From VRUE01 sp036525295 (GTDB lineage: Bacteria; Actinomycetota; Thermoleophilia; Solirubrobacterales; 70-9), in assembly GCA_036525295.1 (NCBI GenBank), contig DATDAQ010000005.1:1-12351 (forward strand): 12,351 bases of DNA. The letters are read 5' to 3'. This document shows, piece after piece, positions 6,252 to 12,351 of this stretch. Within the stretch, counting starts at the first letter, position 1. Each line of letters begins with the position of its first letter. The notes under the pieces are model-generated. The model searched no databases and was not told the DNA's origin. It saw nothing but the letters and a program-made list of their open reading frames with translations. Both the position numbers and the translations under genes were made by a program.

Positions 6252-7330
6252 CTCTCGCGGACCAGCTCCGGGCCCTTCAGGCTCATCGTCCGCTGGCGCT
6301 CGGGGTCCGCGAGCAGGCTGCCCAGCGCCTCCGCGAAGGCGGCGGTGTCGCCGGCGGGGACGAGCTCGGCGACGTCGTGGCCCTCGGTGAACAGGCGCGT
6401 CGTCGGGTGGTCGCTGGCGACGAACGGAACCCCCGCGGCCATGTACTCGAAGATGCGGATCGGGATCCGCGAGGCGTAGTTGACCCCCGAGGGGTAGAGC
6501 ACGAAGCCGATCCGGGAGCGCGCCATCAGCTCCTTCATCTCGGTGAAGGGGCGGTTGTAGCGCAGGTCGAAGTCCTCGCGCACGCCTTCCTGCCCCAGCA
6601 GTTGCTCGAGCAGCTGCCGGTCCGCCTCGCCGCAGTTGCGAACAGCCGTCAGCCAGCGCACCGGCTTGCCCTGCCGCTCCTTCAGCAGGCGCGCCGTCTC
6701 GGCCAGCAGCGGGATCTGTTCCTCCGGCAGGCTGCCGCCGAGCAGCACGTCGTGGTCGAAGTCCGGCCCGTGGGGCGAGTCGTCGGCGATCTCGGCGGGG
6801 GGGAAGTTCCGCACCAGCGTCGAGCGCACCCCCGCCGCGACGAACTTCTCCTGGGTCGCGGGCAGAGCCGTGGTCGCCGCGTCGAGGTGCCTGGCGAGCC
6901 AGGGCTCGAGCCAGCGGAAGACCCGCCGCAGCACCGGGCGCACCGGGCGCGGCAGCCACTCCTTGATCAGCATGAAGGTGTCGTACTCGTCGTTGCTGTC
7001 GTAGACGACCGCGACGCCCGGTCGCAGCAGCTTCAGCAGCGCCGCCCAGGGCAGCAGGTCGAGGGTGAGCACGTAGATCGCGTCGGGCCGCATGCGCAGC
7101 GCCCGCAGCAGAGAGAGCGGCGCGCTGGCCATCCGCGTGAGGCGGTTGGAGCGGACCGGCAGGTAGCGAATCGGGACCGCGTCCTCGTGTCCGGGCGTCA
7201 GGTCCGGCTGCGCCAACATGACGACGTCGTACCCGGCCTTGGCGAGACTGGCGGCGAGCCTGTAGTGGTGGCGGGGGTGATGGGCCGCCCGTGCGCTGCT
7301 GACGCAGGCGACCGTGGGAGGGGCGGGCAT
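6113..7330 (-). CDS. GT-B fold glycosyltransferase, family 4-like
   Basis: 405 residues. It begins PPTVACVSSARAAHHPRHHY, the N-terminal Rossmann strand and donor-side loop, with VVYDSNDEYDTF (108-119) in the acceptor domain and the C-terminal signature RIPIRIFEYMAAGVPFVASD (288-307). That motif marks the GT4-like group with PxKxFEYMAxGxP; the first Glu of the classic EX7E pair is Ser287 here, with Glu295 kept. The C-terminal YNWELESRRLTDVFDSLL (361-378) is a usual end for these enzymes; residues after about 380 are antisense read-through of the epimerase gene. It is the third gene of the minus-strand operon, 14 bases after the pyrophosphorylase stop, with only a weak GGCGG ribosome site. The likely role is addition of one sugar to the lipid-linked glycan. 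Confidence 0.9.
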   Translation of the reverse strand: MPAPPTVACVSSARAAHHPRHHYRLAASLAKAGYDVVMLAQPDLTPGHEDAVPIRYLPVRSNRLTRMASAPLSLLRALRMRPDAIYVLTLDLLPWAALLKLLRPGVAVVYDSNDEYDTFMLIKEWLPRPVRPVLRRVFRWLEPWLARHLDAATTALPATQEKFVAAGVRSTLVRNFPPAEIADDSPHGPDFDHDVLLGGSLPEEQIPLLAETARLLKERQGKPVRWLTAVRNCGEADRQLLEQLLGQEGVREDFDLRYNRPFTEMKELMARSRIGFVLYPSGVNYASRIPIRIFEYMAAGVPFVASDHPTTRLFTEGHDVAELVPAGDTAAFAEALGSLLADPERQRTMSLKGPELVRESYNWELESRRLTDVFDSLLDGKVRRSASPAETGGSQPSNAVARETS

Positions 7331-7344
7331 CCGTGCCGCCGGGG

Positions 7345-8088
7345 TCAGACGGTCGATGCGTCTGGAGTGCGGAAGAGCTGGTCTTTGAGCTCCTCGTACT
7401 CGGCGATCGCGCGTTCGTAGTCGTCGTGGCGGCCAATGTCGAGCCAGTAGCCCTCGTACAGGTAGGAGCCGACGGGCTTGCCCGCTTCGAGCAGGTTCAC
7501 GACCAGGTCGGGGACGTCGAAGTGCTCGCCCTGGGGGATGAAGTCGAGGATCTCCGGCTCGGCGACGTAGACGCCCATGCTGACCGTGTAGGGGATCTCG
7601 GGCTTCTCCTCGTAGCCGGTGACGCGGTTGGTCTCACCCGTGCTTCCGTTGACGTGGATCACGCCGTAGTCGGTCTTGACCACTCGCCGGTGGGTTGCGA
7701 TCGTCAGCAAGTTGCCGGAATCCCGGTGAGTCTGGTAGAGCGCGCCGTAGTCGAGCGCGGTGAGCACGTCGCCGTTCATCGCGAGGAAGGTCTCGTCCAG
7801 GCCCTCGACCGTCGCCAGAGCCCCCGCCGTCCCCAGCGGGGTGTCCTCTTCGTGGTAGGCGATCGAGACGTCGTGGCCCGAGCCGTCGCTGAAAACGGCG
7901 CGAATCAGGTGGGCTAGGTAGCCGACCGCGAAGGTCAGGTCGGTGAAGCCGTCGTCGCGCAGTTGGCGCACGACGACGTCGAGTATCGCGCGGTCGCCGA
8001 CGGGAAGGAGCGGCTTCGGCAGAACGGTCGTGTAGGGCGCGAGCCGGGACCCCTTGCCGCCGGCGAGGACCACTGCCTTCTTGCTCAT
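7345..8088 (-). CDS. sugar-1-phosphate nucleotidyltransferase (NDP-sugar pyrophosphorylase)
   Basis: 247 residues, single-domain NTP_transferase fold without the left-handed beta-helix extension. The N-terminus has the nucleotide-binding signature LAGGKGSRLAPYT (8-20) and PKPLLPVGD (24-32) with the catalytic Lys. LGTAGAL (85-91) and NGDVL (105-109; Asp107 binds Mg) follow, then EKP (161-163) and YWLDIGRHDDY (214-224), where Asp217 is the second metal ligand. The enzyme condenses an NTP and a hexose-1-phosphate to NDP-sugar and pyrophosphate; mannose-1-P guanylyl, glucose-1-P thymidylyl and related activities share these motifs, so nucleotide and sugar are not assigned. ATG overlaps the preceding stop (ATGA) and has AGAAGGG 7 bases upstream. 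It sits between the priming transferase and a glycosyltransferase in one operon. Confidence 0.93.
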   Translation of the reverse strand: MSKKAVVLAGGKGSRLAPYTTVLPKPLLPVGDRAILDVVVRQLRDDGFTDLTFAVGYLAHLIRAVFSDGSGHDVSIAYHEEDTPLGTAGALATVEGLDETFLAMNGDVLTALDYGALYQTHRDSGNLLTIATHRRVVKTDYGVIHVNGSTGETNRVTGYEEKPEIPYTVSMGVYVAEPEILDFIPQGEHFDVPDLVVNLLEAGKPVGSYLYEGYWLDIGRHDDYERAIAEYEELKDQLFRTPDASTV

Positions 8089-8897
8089 GCCGATTCCCTT
8101 CTGCGCAGGTTCATTTTGCCCGAGTCCCTGTGCACGGCGACCTGCCGGCGCATGATCACGGCGGCGGTCGTCCAGGACAGGATCCTGAGGTCGAGTACGA
8201 GGCTACGCTCTTCCGCGTACATCTCGTCGAGCAGGACCTTCTGGGGCAGGATCTTCCCGACGTAGTGACTGTGCGGGTCGTCGTCGTCGAGGATCTTGCT
8301 CTCCTCGGCGAAAGCGATCTGGGAGAGGCCGGTCATGCCGGGCCGGACGCTGAGGATGGTCTGGTAGACGTGCTCGTGCATGGCGACGAATTCCGGATCC
8401 TCGGGGCGCGGGCCGACGAGGCTCATCTCCCCTCGGAGCACGTGCCAGAGCTGCGGCAGCTCGTCGATCTTGAGTTTGGCGAGCAGGACGCCGACCCGGG
8501 TGAAGCGGTGGTCGTCGTCGGTCGTCAGGTTGGGCCCGGCGGCGTCGTCGCGCATCTTTCGGAACTTCAGCATCCGCAGCGGGCGCCCGTGGAAGCCGAC
8601 TCGGTCGACGCGGAAGAACGCGGCGCCGGGGGAGTCGACCCTGATCACGATCACCGCGATCAGGATCACCGGCAGGAGCAGGACCAGCAGGATCGCCGAG
8701 ACCAGGATGTCCACGGCGCGGATCGCAAACGCGTTGAGCCTCTCGCGGAGGTCCGACGCCGTCGAGGTGGCGGGCCCGGTGTCGGCCGAGAAGTCCGGCA
8801 GGCGAGCGGCTTGCGTGGGGCCACCGGCCATCGGTTGACTTTCGACTCCAGGGGCCGAATGGATCATGTGCAGTTCGTGTTTGTTATCGGGAGTCAT
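8085..8897 (-). CDS. polyprenyl-phosphate sugar-1-phosphate transferase (bacterial sugar transferase family)
   Basis: 270 residues, the short monotopic form (PglC/WcaJ catalytic domain) without the four-helix N-terminal part of long WbaP/WcaJ proteins. Residues 1-55 are polar and probably disordered. A hydrophobic segment follows (about 62-86, the re-entrant membrane helix), then LKFRKMRDDA (110-119), KIDELPQLWHVLRGEMSLVGPRPE (143-166) holding the catalytic Asp145-Glu146 dyad, and RPGMTGLSQI (185-194). It transfers a sugar phosphate from an NDP-sugar to undecaprenyl phosphate, the first committed step of the glycan. It is the first gene of a three-gene minus-strand operon. No clear ribosome site precedes ATG 8897; Met11 and Met23 are other possible starts, and all leave the domain intact. 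Confidence 0.93.
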   Translation of the reverse strand: MTPDNKHELHMIHSAPGVESQPMAGGPTQAARLPDFSADTGPATSTASDLRERLNAFAIRAVDILVSAILLVLLLPVILIAVIVIRVDSPGAAFFRVDRVGFHGRPLRMLKFRKMRDDAAGPNLTTDDDHRFTRVGVLLAKLKIDELPQLWHVLRGEMSLVGPRPEDPEFVAMHEHVYQTILSVRPGMTGLSQIAFAEESKILDDDDPHSHYVGKILPQKVLLDEMYAEERSLVLDLRILSWTTAAVIMRRQVAVHRDSGKMNLRRRESA

Positions 8898-8998
8898 GGC
8901 CGGATAGGAAGACTTTCGGCAAGGGACCCCAAGGACTTGAATTCCAGGGCATCTAGTGACGGACGTTGGGGGAGGCCATGCAAAGCCCCAAGGGCGAC

Positions 8999-9028
8999 AT
9001 GATAGGGACGCTACGCCAATGCGTCGAA
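8999..9028 (-). promoter_or_regulatory. possible promoter of the sugar transferase operon
   Basis: On the minus strand TTCGAC (9028-9023) and TATCAT (9004-8999) are separated by 18 bases. The -10 differs from TATAAT by one base; the -35 is poor. Transcription would begin near 8992 and leave a leader of about 95 bases before ATG 8897. Confidence 0.3.
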
Positions 9029-9102
9029 GTGTTTGTGAAGAAAGCGTTTGACCGTCTAAATGCAGAAAGGCCCCGGTGTCGTACGCTTTTGTGCTTGCCG
9101 AC

Positions 9103-9108
9103 TAGCTT
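9103..9108 (+). promoter_or_regulatory. possible -10 box for a leaderless transcript of the secreted dehydrogenase gene
   Basis: TAGCTT fits TANNNT and ends 7 bases before ATG 9116, which has no Shine-Dalgarno sequence. A -10 box at this distance places the transcription start at or next to the A of ATG, as in leaderless genes, which are common in actinobacteria. No convincing -35 is seen 17-18 bases upstream. Confidence 0.35.
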
Positions 9109-9115
9109 GACTCCC

Positions 9116-12100
9116 ATGCTTCGCGGTACCGCCGTCGCCGCGACCCTGGCGCTGCTGGCCCTGGCCACGGCCGCGGTCGTTCCTGCGCAAACGGCGGGTG
9201 GCGGCCGACCGTCGATCGGCAGCGCCGCGCCGCACGAGCTCGAGCGCAATGCGCGGCTGGTGGTCAAGGGCCACGGATTCGTGCCCGGGGAGAAGCGCAA
9301 CGTCATCGTGTTCCGGGGGCGCCCTGGAGCTTCGGATGACGTTCAGGTCCACCAGACGGTCGCCAAGGGCGACCAGAAGATCGTCCTGTCTGCGCCGGCC
9401 GCCAAGTTCAAGGGCAATGGCGGCGGTGCGGTCAGCGGTCCGCTGCAGGTCGTCAACCGCCACGGGCGCAGCAAGCCGACCCGGTTCTCGGTCTTCTTCG
9501 ACGACGATGGCGACGGCTGGGCGAACGAGAAGGAGCTCCGGGAAGGGACGAACCCGCGCAAGGCGGACACCGACGGGGACGGGGTTCCCGACGGCGAGGA
9601 CGCCGACCCGCTCAACCCGCTGAGTGGTGGTGGCGGGGCATTGCCCCCACCGCCTCCCCCCGGCGAAGAACCGACTTTCCCCTTCGTCCTCAAAGTCAAA
9701 ACGATCGGCACCGGCACCGGCAAAGTCACCAGCTCCCCTTCGGGCATCGACTGCGGCTCAGACTGCGAAGAGCCCTACGAAGGCAAAGTCGTGACGCTCT
9801 CCCAGGCCGCCAACGCCGGCTCGACCTTCGTCAAATGGACCGGCGCCTGCACCGGCTCGGGCAGCTGCGAAGTGACGATGAGCGTGGCGAAAGAAGTCAG
9901 CGCCGAATTCAGCCTCAACGCCGCCAACGACTGCAACTCCCGCGGCCCGGCCCTAGGCGGGACCGGCCTGACGTCGAGCCTCGAGGGCCTCGCCAACGTG
10001 ATCGACGAGGGCAGGCCAAAGGTCGGGCACGGCGCTTACGCCGGGACGGACTTCCAGTTCGTCTGCCTGCTGCGCAAGAAACGCGACGAACCCGACAGCA
10101 CCTACCACCTGGTCGGCACCAGCGGCTCGCCCCTGGCCGGGATCATCCAGGACAACGAGCGGGTCGCCAAGGGAACCGACTACCTGTACCGCACCGACGT
10201 CGTCACCGACGCGGGACACGTCCCCGGATCGAACACCCTCGCGGTCCGCGGGGCCGGCAAGGTCCCCAACGTCGAGGGCTGGGCCCAGGTCGAGCAGAAC
10301 TGCACCCAGTGCGGCAGCAGCAGCGCCCAGTCCGGCTCGCTGCGGAGCACGATCGCCAGCGATGGCCCCCCGGGCTCGAACGACTTCGTCGGCGAGATTG
10401 CCGTTTACCAGACTCCGGTCGCGCTCACCTGGCGCGAAGGGGAAGCGACCATTGTGGAAACGAGGGCGCTCGTCCCGATCGACCCCTCGACACCCGGCAC
10501 TCACGTCGGCGCGCAGCTCAACCTCTCGGTTGACCATCCCGCGGGAATCCGCGACGACGAAGACGGGACGGTCGCGGACCTGCGTGGCTCAGAGGCGCCC
10601 TGGATCTCGGTCGAGCTGCGCAGCGACGCCGACGGCACGGTGAAGGTGGTCGCCAGGGACAGTGCCGGCATTGGCGCCGACCACCTGATCGGCGCTTCGG
10701 GCGACCTGACCACCGTCGGCCTGCAGAACGTGTACATGACAATCGAATTGAGTGCGCCGGACCGCTACGAGGTTCGCTACAAGCCCAACACGGCCGAACC
10801 CGACGTCGACCAGATATTGGACCTGGACCCAGGCCCCGGCACCGACCGCGCCCTCCCGGGGAGCATGCCGGAAGCTTGGCTCTCGCTGACCAACGAGACC
10901 AGCCAGGCGGAACTGGCGCCCCGCGACGTTCGCTTCGACGAGGTCCACGCGGTCTACCAGACCGACTACCGCGACGTGCCGCAGGAGTCCTTCGGCGGCG
11001 TCGGCAGCAACGTGCAGCTGCCCGCGGGCTTCGACGCGGTCGAAGTCGCGTCGGGGCTCAACGGCCCGACCGCGGTCGATTTCGCCGCGAACGGCGACAT
11101 GTACGTGGCGCAGCGTGACGGCAAGGTGGTCAGGCTCGACAGCGAAGCCGCCGAGGGCGCCGGCAACGCCGGCTCCTTCGAAGAGGTGCTCGACATCGAA
11201 GACCTCGTCAACAGCGGCCCCAACGACCAGGGCCTGCTCGGCTTCGTGCTCGACCCCGACTTCGAAACGAACGACTTCTTCTACGTCTATTACACGGTGC
11301 AGAAAGAAGACACCTTCGGCGACCGCACCGTCTCCCGGGTCGAGCGCTTCAAGCTCGACCCCGACGGCACCGCGCATCGCGAAGATCCCGAACGCAAGAT
11401 CCTCGTCGGCGCCGACGCCCCGGCGCCCGGGACCGGGGACAGCTGCCCGCCCGGGCCCGGCTCCGACTGCATTCCCTCGGATGCCTACACCCACTCGGCC
11501 GGAAGCCTGCAGATCGGCTCCGACGGCATGCTTTGGATCTCGACCCCCGACGGTGCCAGCCCGGAGGGCTCCGGCACCGGTGGCACGGATCCGCTCGCCC
11601 TGCGCACGGTCAATCCCGACTCGCTTGCGGGCAAGCTTCTCCGTGTCGACCCGGCGACCGGCGAAGGCGTGCCCGGCAATCCCGAATACGCCAGCCAGGT
11701 CGACAAGTCCAGCCCCCGCGCGCGCACCTGGGCGATGGGCTTCCGCAACCCGTTCCGCATCGCCGAGCGGCCCAGCTCGCCGGGTAGCTGGTACCTGACC
11801 GACGTCGGCTGGGGCGCCTGGGAGGAGCTCAACGTGATCACGGGCACCGCCAGCGCCGGGGTGGTGCCCAACTACGGTTGGCCCTGCTACGAGGGGACGC
11901 CCGAGAGCCCTTATAAGGACCTCTACCCGAGCGAGTGCGGTTTCGCCTCCCCGCTGACGCCGCTGTACGAGTACGACAGCAGCGGCGTCGACCACGCCAT
12001 CATCGGCGGCGCCTTCTACACCGGCTCGGCCTTCCCCTCGCCCTGGAAGCCGGCGGCTGGTCAGGCCGCCTTCTACTACGGCGACTACCCCAGCGGCGAC

Positions 12101-12304
12101 ATCGTTCGCGTGCTCACCGGCGCGGCTGACGAAAAACTCGACGTGAGCACGTTCGCCGGCGGCTTCACCAGCCCCGTGATGGTCACTGAGGGGCCGGTCG
12201 ACCGTGACGTCCCCGCCGGAGAGCAGACTCTCTACCTCGTGGATCTCGGACCGATAGACGAGGCGGGCGGCAAGGTGTGGCGATTCGGCTACGAAGGTCC
12301 TTGA
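9116..12304 (+). CDS. secreted multidomain protein with C-terminal glucose/sorbosone dehydrogenase beta-propeller
   Basis: 1062 residues from ATG 9116, chosen because it opens a clear signal peptide (MLRGTAVAATLALLALATAA, cleavage near VPAQT). Order: IPT/TIG-like beta-sandwich with VVKGHGFVPGEKRNVIVF (about 31-127); two Asp-rich thrombospondin type 3-like Ca sites, DDDGDGWANEKE and DTDGDGVPDGEDAD (129-164); Gly/Pro linker (171-184); InlB B-repeat-like module with C213, C217, C245, C251 (188-267); an unrecognised segment (268-633); and a GSDH-type six-bladed propeller (634-1062). The propeller shows D704-Q705-GLLGF, His793 in THSAGSLQIGSDG, FRNPFR with R877-N878, and NYGWPCYEG at 919, matching the His and Arg-Asn of PQQ-dependent soluble glucose dehydrogenase. 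It probably oxidises aldose sugars outside the cell, if PQQ is bound. Wall attachment by the N-terminal modules is inferred. Confidence 0.9.
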   Translation: MLRGTAVAATLALLALATAAVVPAQTAGGGRPSIGSAAPHELERNARLVVKGHGFVPGEKRNVIVFRGRPGASDDVQVHQTVAKGDQKIVLSAPAAKFKGNGGGAVSGPLQVVNRHGRSKPTRFSVFFDDDGDGWANEKELREGTNPRKADTDGDGVPDGEDADPLNPLSGGGGALPPPPPPGEEPTFPFVLKVKTIGTGTGKVTSSPSGIDCGSDCEEPYEGKVVTLSQAANAGSTFVKWTGACTGSGSCEVTMSVAKEVSAEFSLNAANDCNSRGPALGGTGLTSSLEGLANVIDEGRPKVGHGAYAGTDFQFVCLLRKKRDEPDSTYHLVGTSGSPLAGIIQDNERVAKGTDYLYRTDVVTDAGHVPGSNTLAVRGAGKVPNVEGWAQVEQNCTQCGSSSAQSGSLRSTIASDGPPGSNDFVGEIAVYQTPVALTWREGEATIVETRALVPIDPSTPGTHVGAQLNLSVDHPAGIRDDEDGTVADLRGSEAPWISVELRSDADGTVKVVARDSAGIGADHLIGASGDLTTVGLQNVYMTIELSAPDRYEVRYKPNTAEPDVDQILDLDPGPGTDRALPGSMPEAWLSLTNETSQAELAPRDVRFDEVHAVYQTDYRDVPQESFGGVGSNVQLPAGFDAVEVASGLNGPTAVDFAANGDMYVAQRDGKVVRLDSEAAEGAGNAGSFEEVLDIEDLVNSGPNDQGLLGFVLDPDFETNDFFYVYYTVQKEDTFGDRTVSRVERFKLDPDGTAHREDPERKILVGADAPAPGTGDSCPPGPGSDCIPSDAYTHSAGSLQIGSDGMLWISTPDGASPEGSGTGGTDPLALRTVNPDSLAGKLLRVDPATGEGVPGNPEYASQVDKSSPRARTWAMGFRNPFRIAERPSSPGSWYLTDVGWGAWEELNVITGTASAGVVPNYGWPCYEGTPESPYKDLYPSECGFASPLTPLYEYDSSGVDHAIIGGAFYTGSAFPSPWKPAAGQAAFYYGDYPSGDIVRVLTGAADEKLDVSTFAGGFTSPVMVTEGPVDRDVPAGEQTLYLVDLGPIDEAGGKVWRFGYEGP
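9500..9607 (+). other. thrombospondin type 3-like calcium-binding repeats
   Basis: Two short Asp-rich loops, DDDGDGWANEKE and DTDGDGVPDGEDADP, in the frame of the secreted dehydrogenase (residues about 129-164), joined by LREGTNPRKA. The DxDxDG pattern is a known Ca-binding loop in bacterial surface and secreted proteins, where it stiffens linkers between domains. Confidence 0.75.
9677..9916 (+). other. InlB B-repeat-like module with aberrant codon use
   Basis: Residues 188-267 of the secreted dehydrogenase: VKTIGTGTGKVTSSPSGIDC and FVKWTGACTGSGSCEVTM are typical of the GxGxVxSxPxGIxCGxxC ... FxGWxGxCxGxGxC pattern of bacterial repeat modules. All six Lys codons here are AAA, against none of nine in the part before it and three of 17 after it, and most Glu codons are GAA. 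Confidence 0.7.
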
Positions 12305-12351
12305 CCGAGTCCGACAGCCTGAGACGGGCCATCCCCTTCCTGCCGGCGGCG
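12301..12351 (+). CDS. possible start of a further gene (3' end outside window)
   Basis: TTG at 12301 overlaps the dehydrogenase stop as TTGA, the same arrangement as at 5220, and the frame stays open to the window end as MTESDSLRRAIPFLPAA. A short polar start turning hydrophobic would suit a membrane protein. GAAGG at 12293-12297 is only 3 bases from the start. Too little is visible to name a product. Confidence 0.3.
   Translation, partial: MTESDSLRRAIPFLPAA

Larger units (their letters stand above)
8898..9115. promoter_or_regulatory. 218-bp divergent intergenic region
   Basis: This is the only sizeable gap in the window and is visibly richer in A/T than its flanks. It must hold the promoters of the minus-strand glycan operon and of the plus-strand secreted dehydrogenase gene. 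Candidate -10 boxes are TATCAT on the minus strand (8999-9004) and TAGCTT on the plus strand (9103-9108). No RNA gene or strong inverted repeat is evident. An open plus frame crosses it from TTG 8966, but it shows no protein-like pattern until the signal peptide at 9116. Confidence 0.7.

Noticed and set aside
5864..7420. 518-codon plus-strand frame opposite the glycosyltransferase
   Set aside because: Low-complexity antisense shadow; the minus strand has the FEYMAAG glycosyltransferase signature.
5214..7436. 740-codon open frame on the minus strand
   Set aside because: It is antisense to the epimerase and out of frame with the real glycosyltransferase; its Arg/Ala/Pro/Gly-rich low-complexity product is the usual shadow of GC-rich coding sequence.
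8130..9002. 290-codon plus-strand frame opposite the sugar transferase
   Set aside because: Acidic, Val/Asp/Glu-rich antisense translation without motifs; the minus strand carries the sugar transferase signature.
9048..9053. TTGACC as a -35 box for the secreted dehydrogenase gene
   Set aside because: The bases 16-19 downstream are CCCCGG with no -10-like hexamer.
8966..9115. Upstream N-terminal extension of the secreted dehydrogenase from TTG 8966 or ATG 8978 (GGGGGAGG upstream)
   Set aside because: It would put about 46-50 non-hydrophobic residues before a textbook signal peptide that starts at Met 9116, and the purine run is only 2 bases from ATG 8978.
10589..11995. 468-codon minus-strand frame opposite the dehydrogenase
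   Set aside because: Antisense shadow of the propeller domain, which has clear GSDH motifs on the plus strand.
1..12351. CRISPR arrays, tRNA or rRNA genes, insertion sequences, attachment sites
   Set aside because: No regularly spaced direct repeats, cloverleaf-like segments, rRNA-like sequence, transposase motifs or terminal inverted repeats were seen by eye; coding genes fill nearly all the window.

Overview
The window comes from a very GC-rich genome with strong G/C preference at third codon positions. Three things together point to a high-GC actinobacterium: use of TTG start codons, TANNNT-type -10 boxes placed a few bases before start codons, and a secreted Ca-binding/InlB-repeat/sugar-dehydrogenase protein. 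The class Thermoleophilia (Solirubrobacterales-like) fits best, but this is an inference from style and gene content, not a marker gene. I see no rRNA, tRNA, CRISPR array, transposase or integrase.

Layout. (1) 2-1465, +: the end of a secreted protein cut by the window edge, with signal peptide and a strongly basic C-terminal domain. (2) 1467-3023, -: a Wzx-type polysaccharide flippase, converging on gene 1 with one base between the stop codons. (3) 3056-6251, +: a tightly coupled three-gene operon (GT-B glycosyltransferase, Gfo/Idh/MocA oxidoreductase, NAD-dependent sugar epimerase/dehydratase) with 4-base overlaps. (4) 6113-8897, -: a second three-gene operon read toward it (polyprenyl-phosphate sugar-1-phosphate transferase, sugar-nucleotide pyrophosphorylase, GT4-like glycosyltransferase). 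The two operons overlap tail to tail by 139 bp. (5) 9116-12304, +: a 1062-residue secreted multidomain protein ending in a glucose/sorbosone dehydrogenase beta-propeller. (6) 12301-12351: possibly the first 17 codons of another gene.

The middle seven genes read as one surface-polysaccharide locus. The sugar transferase loads the first sugar phosphate on undecaprenyl phosphate, the pyrophosphorylase, oxidoreductase and epimerase make or modify the NDP-sugar, the two glycosyltransferases extend the chain, and the flippase moves the lipid-linked product across the membrane. No polymerase, chain-length regulator or ligase is visible, so the locus must continue outside or use enzymes encoded elsewhere. 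The two secreted proteins flanking it may act on or bind the exported glycan, but that is inference from position only.

Most unusual points: the abutting domain ends with mutual antisense read-through at 6113-6251; the domain architecture of the secreted dehydrogenase; a codon-usage patch (six of six lysines AAA) confined to its InlB-like repeat; a roughly 365-residue unrecognised segment in the same protein; and a palindrome plus a possible leaderless 22-codon leader ORF in the 32-bp divergent gap at about 3030.
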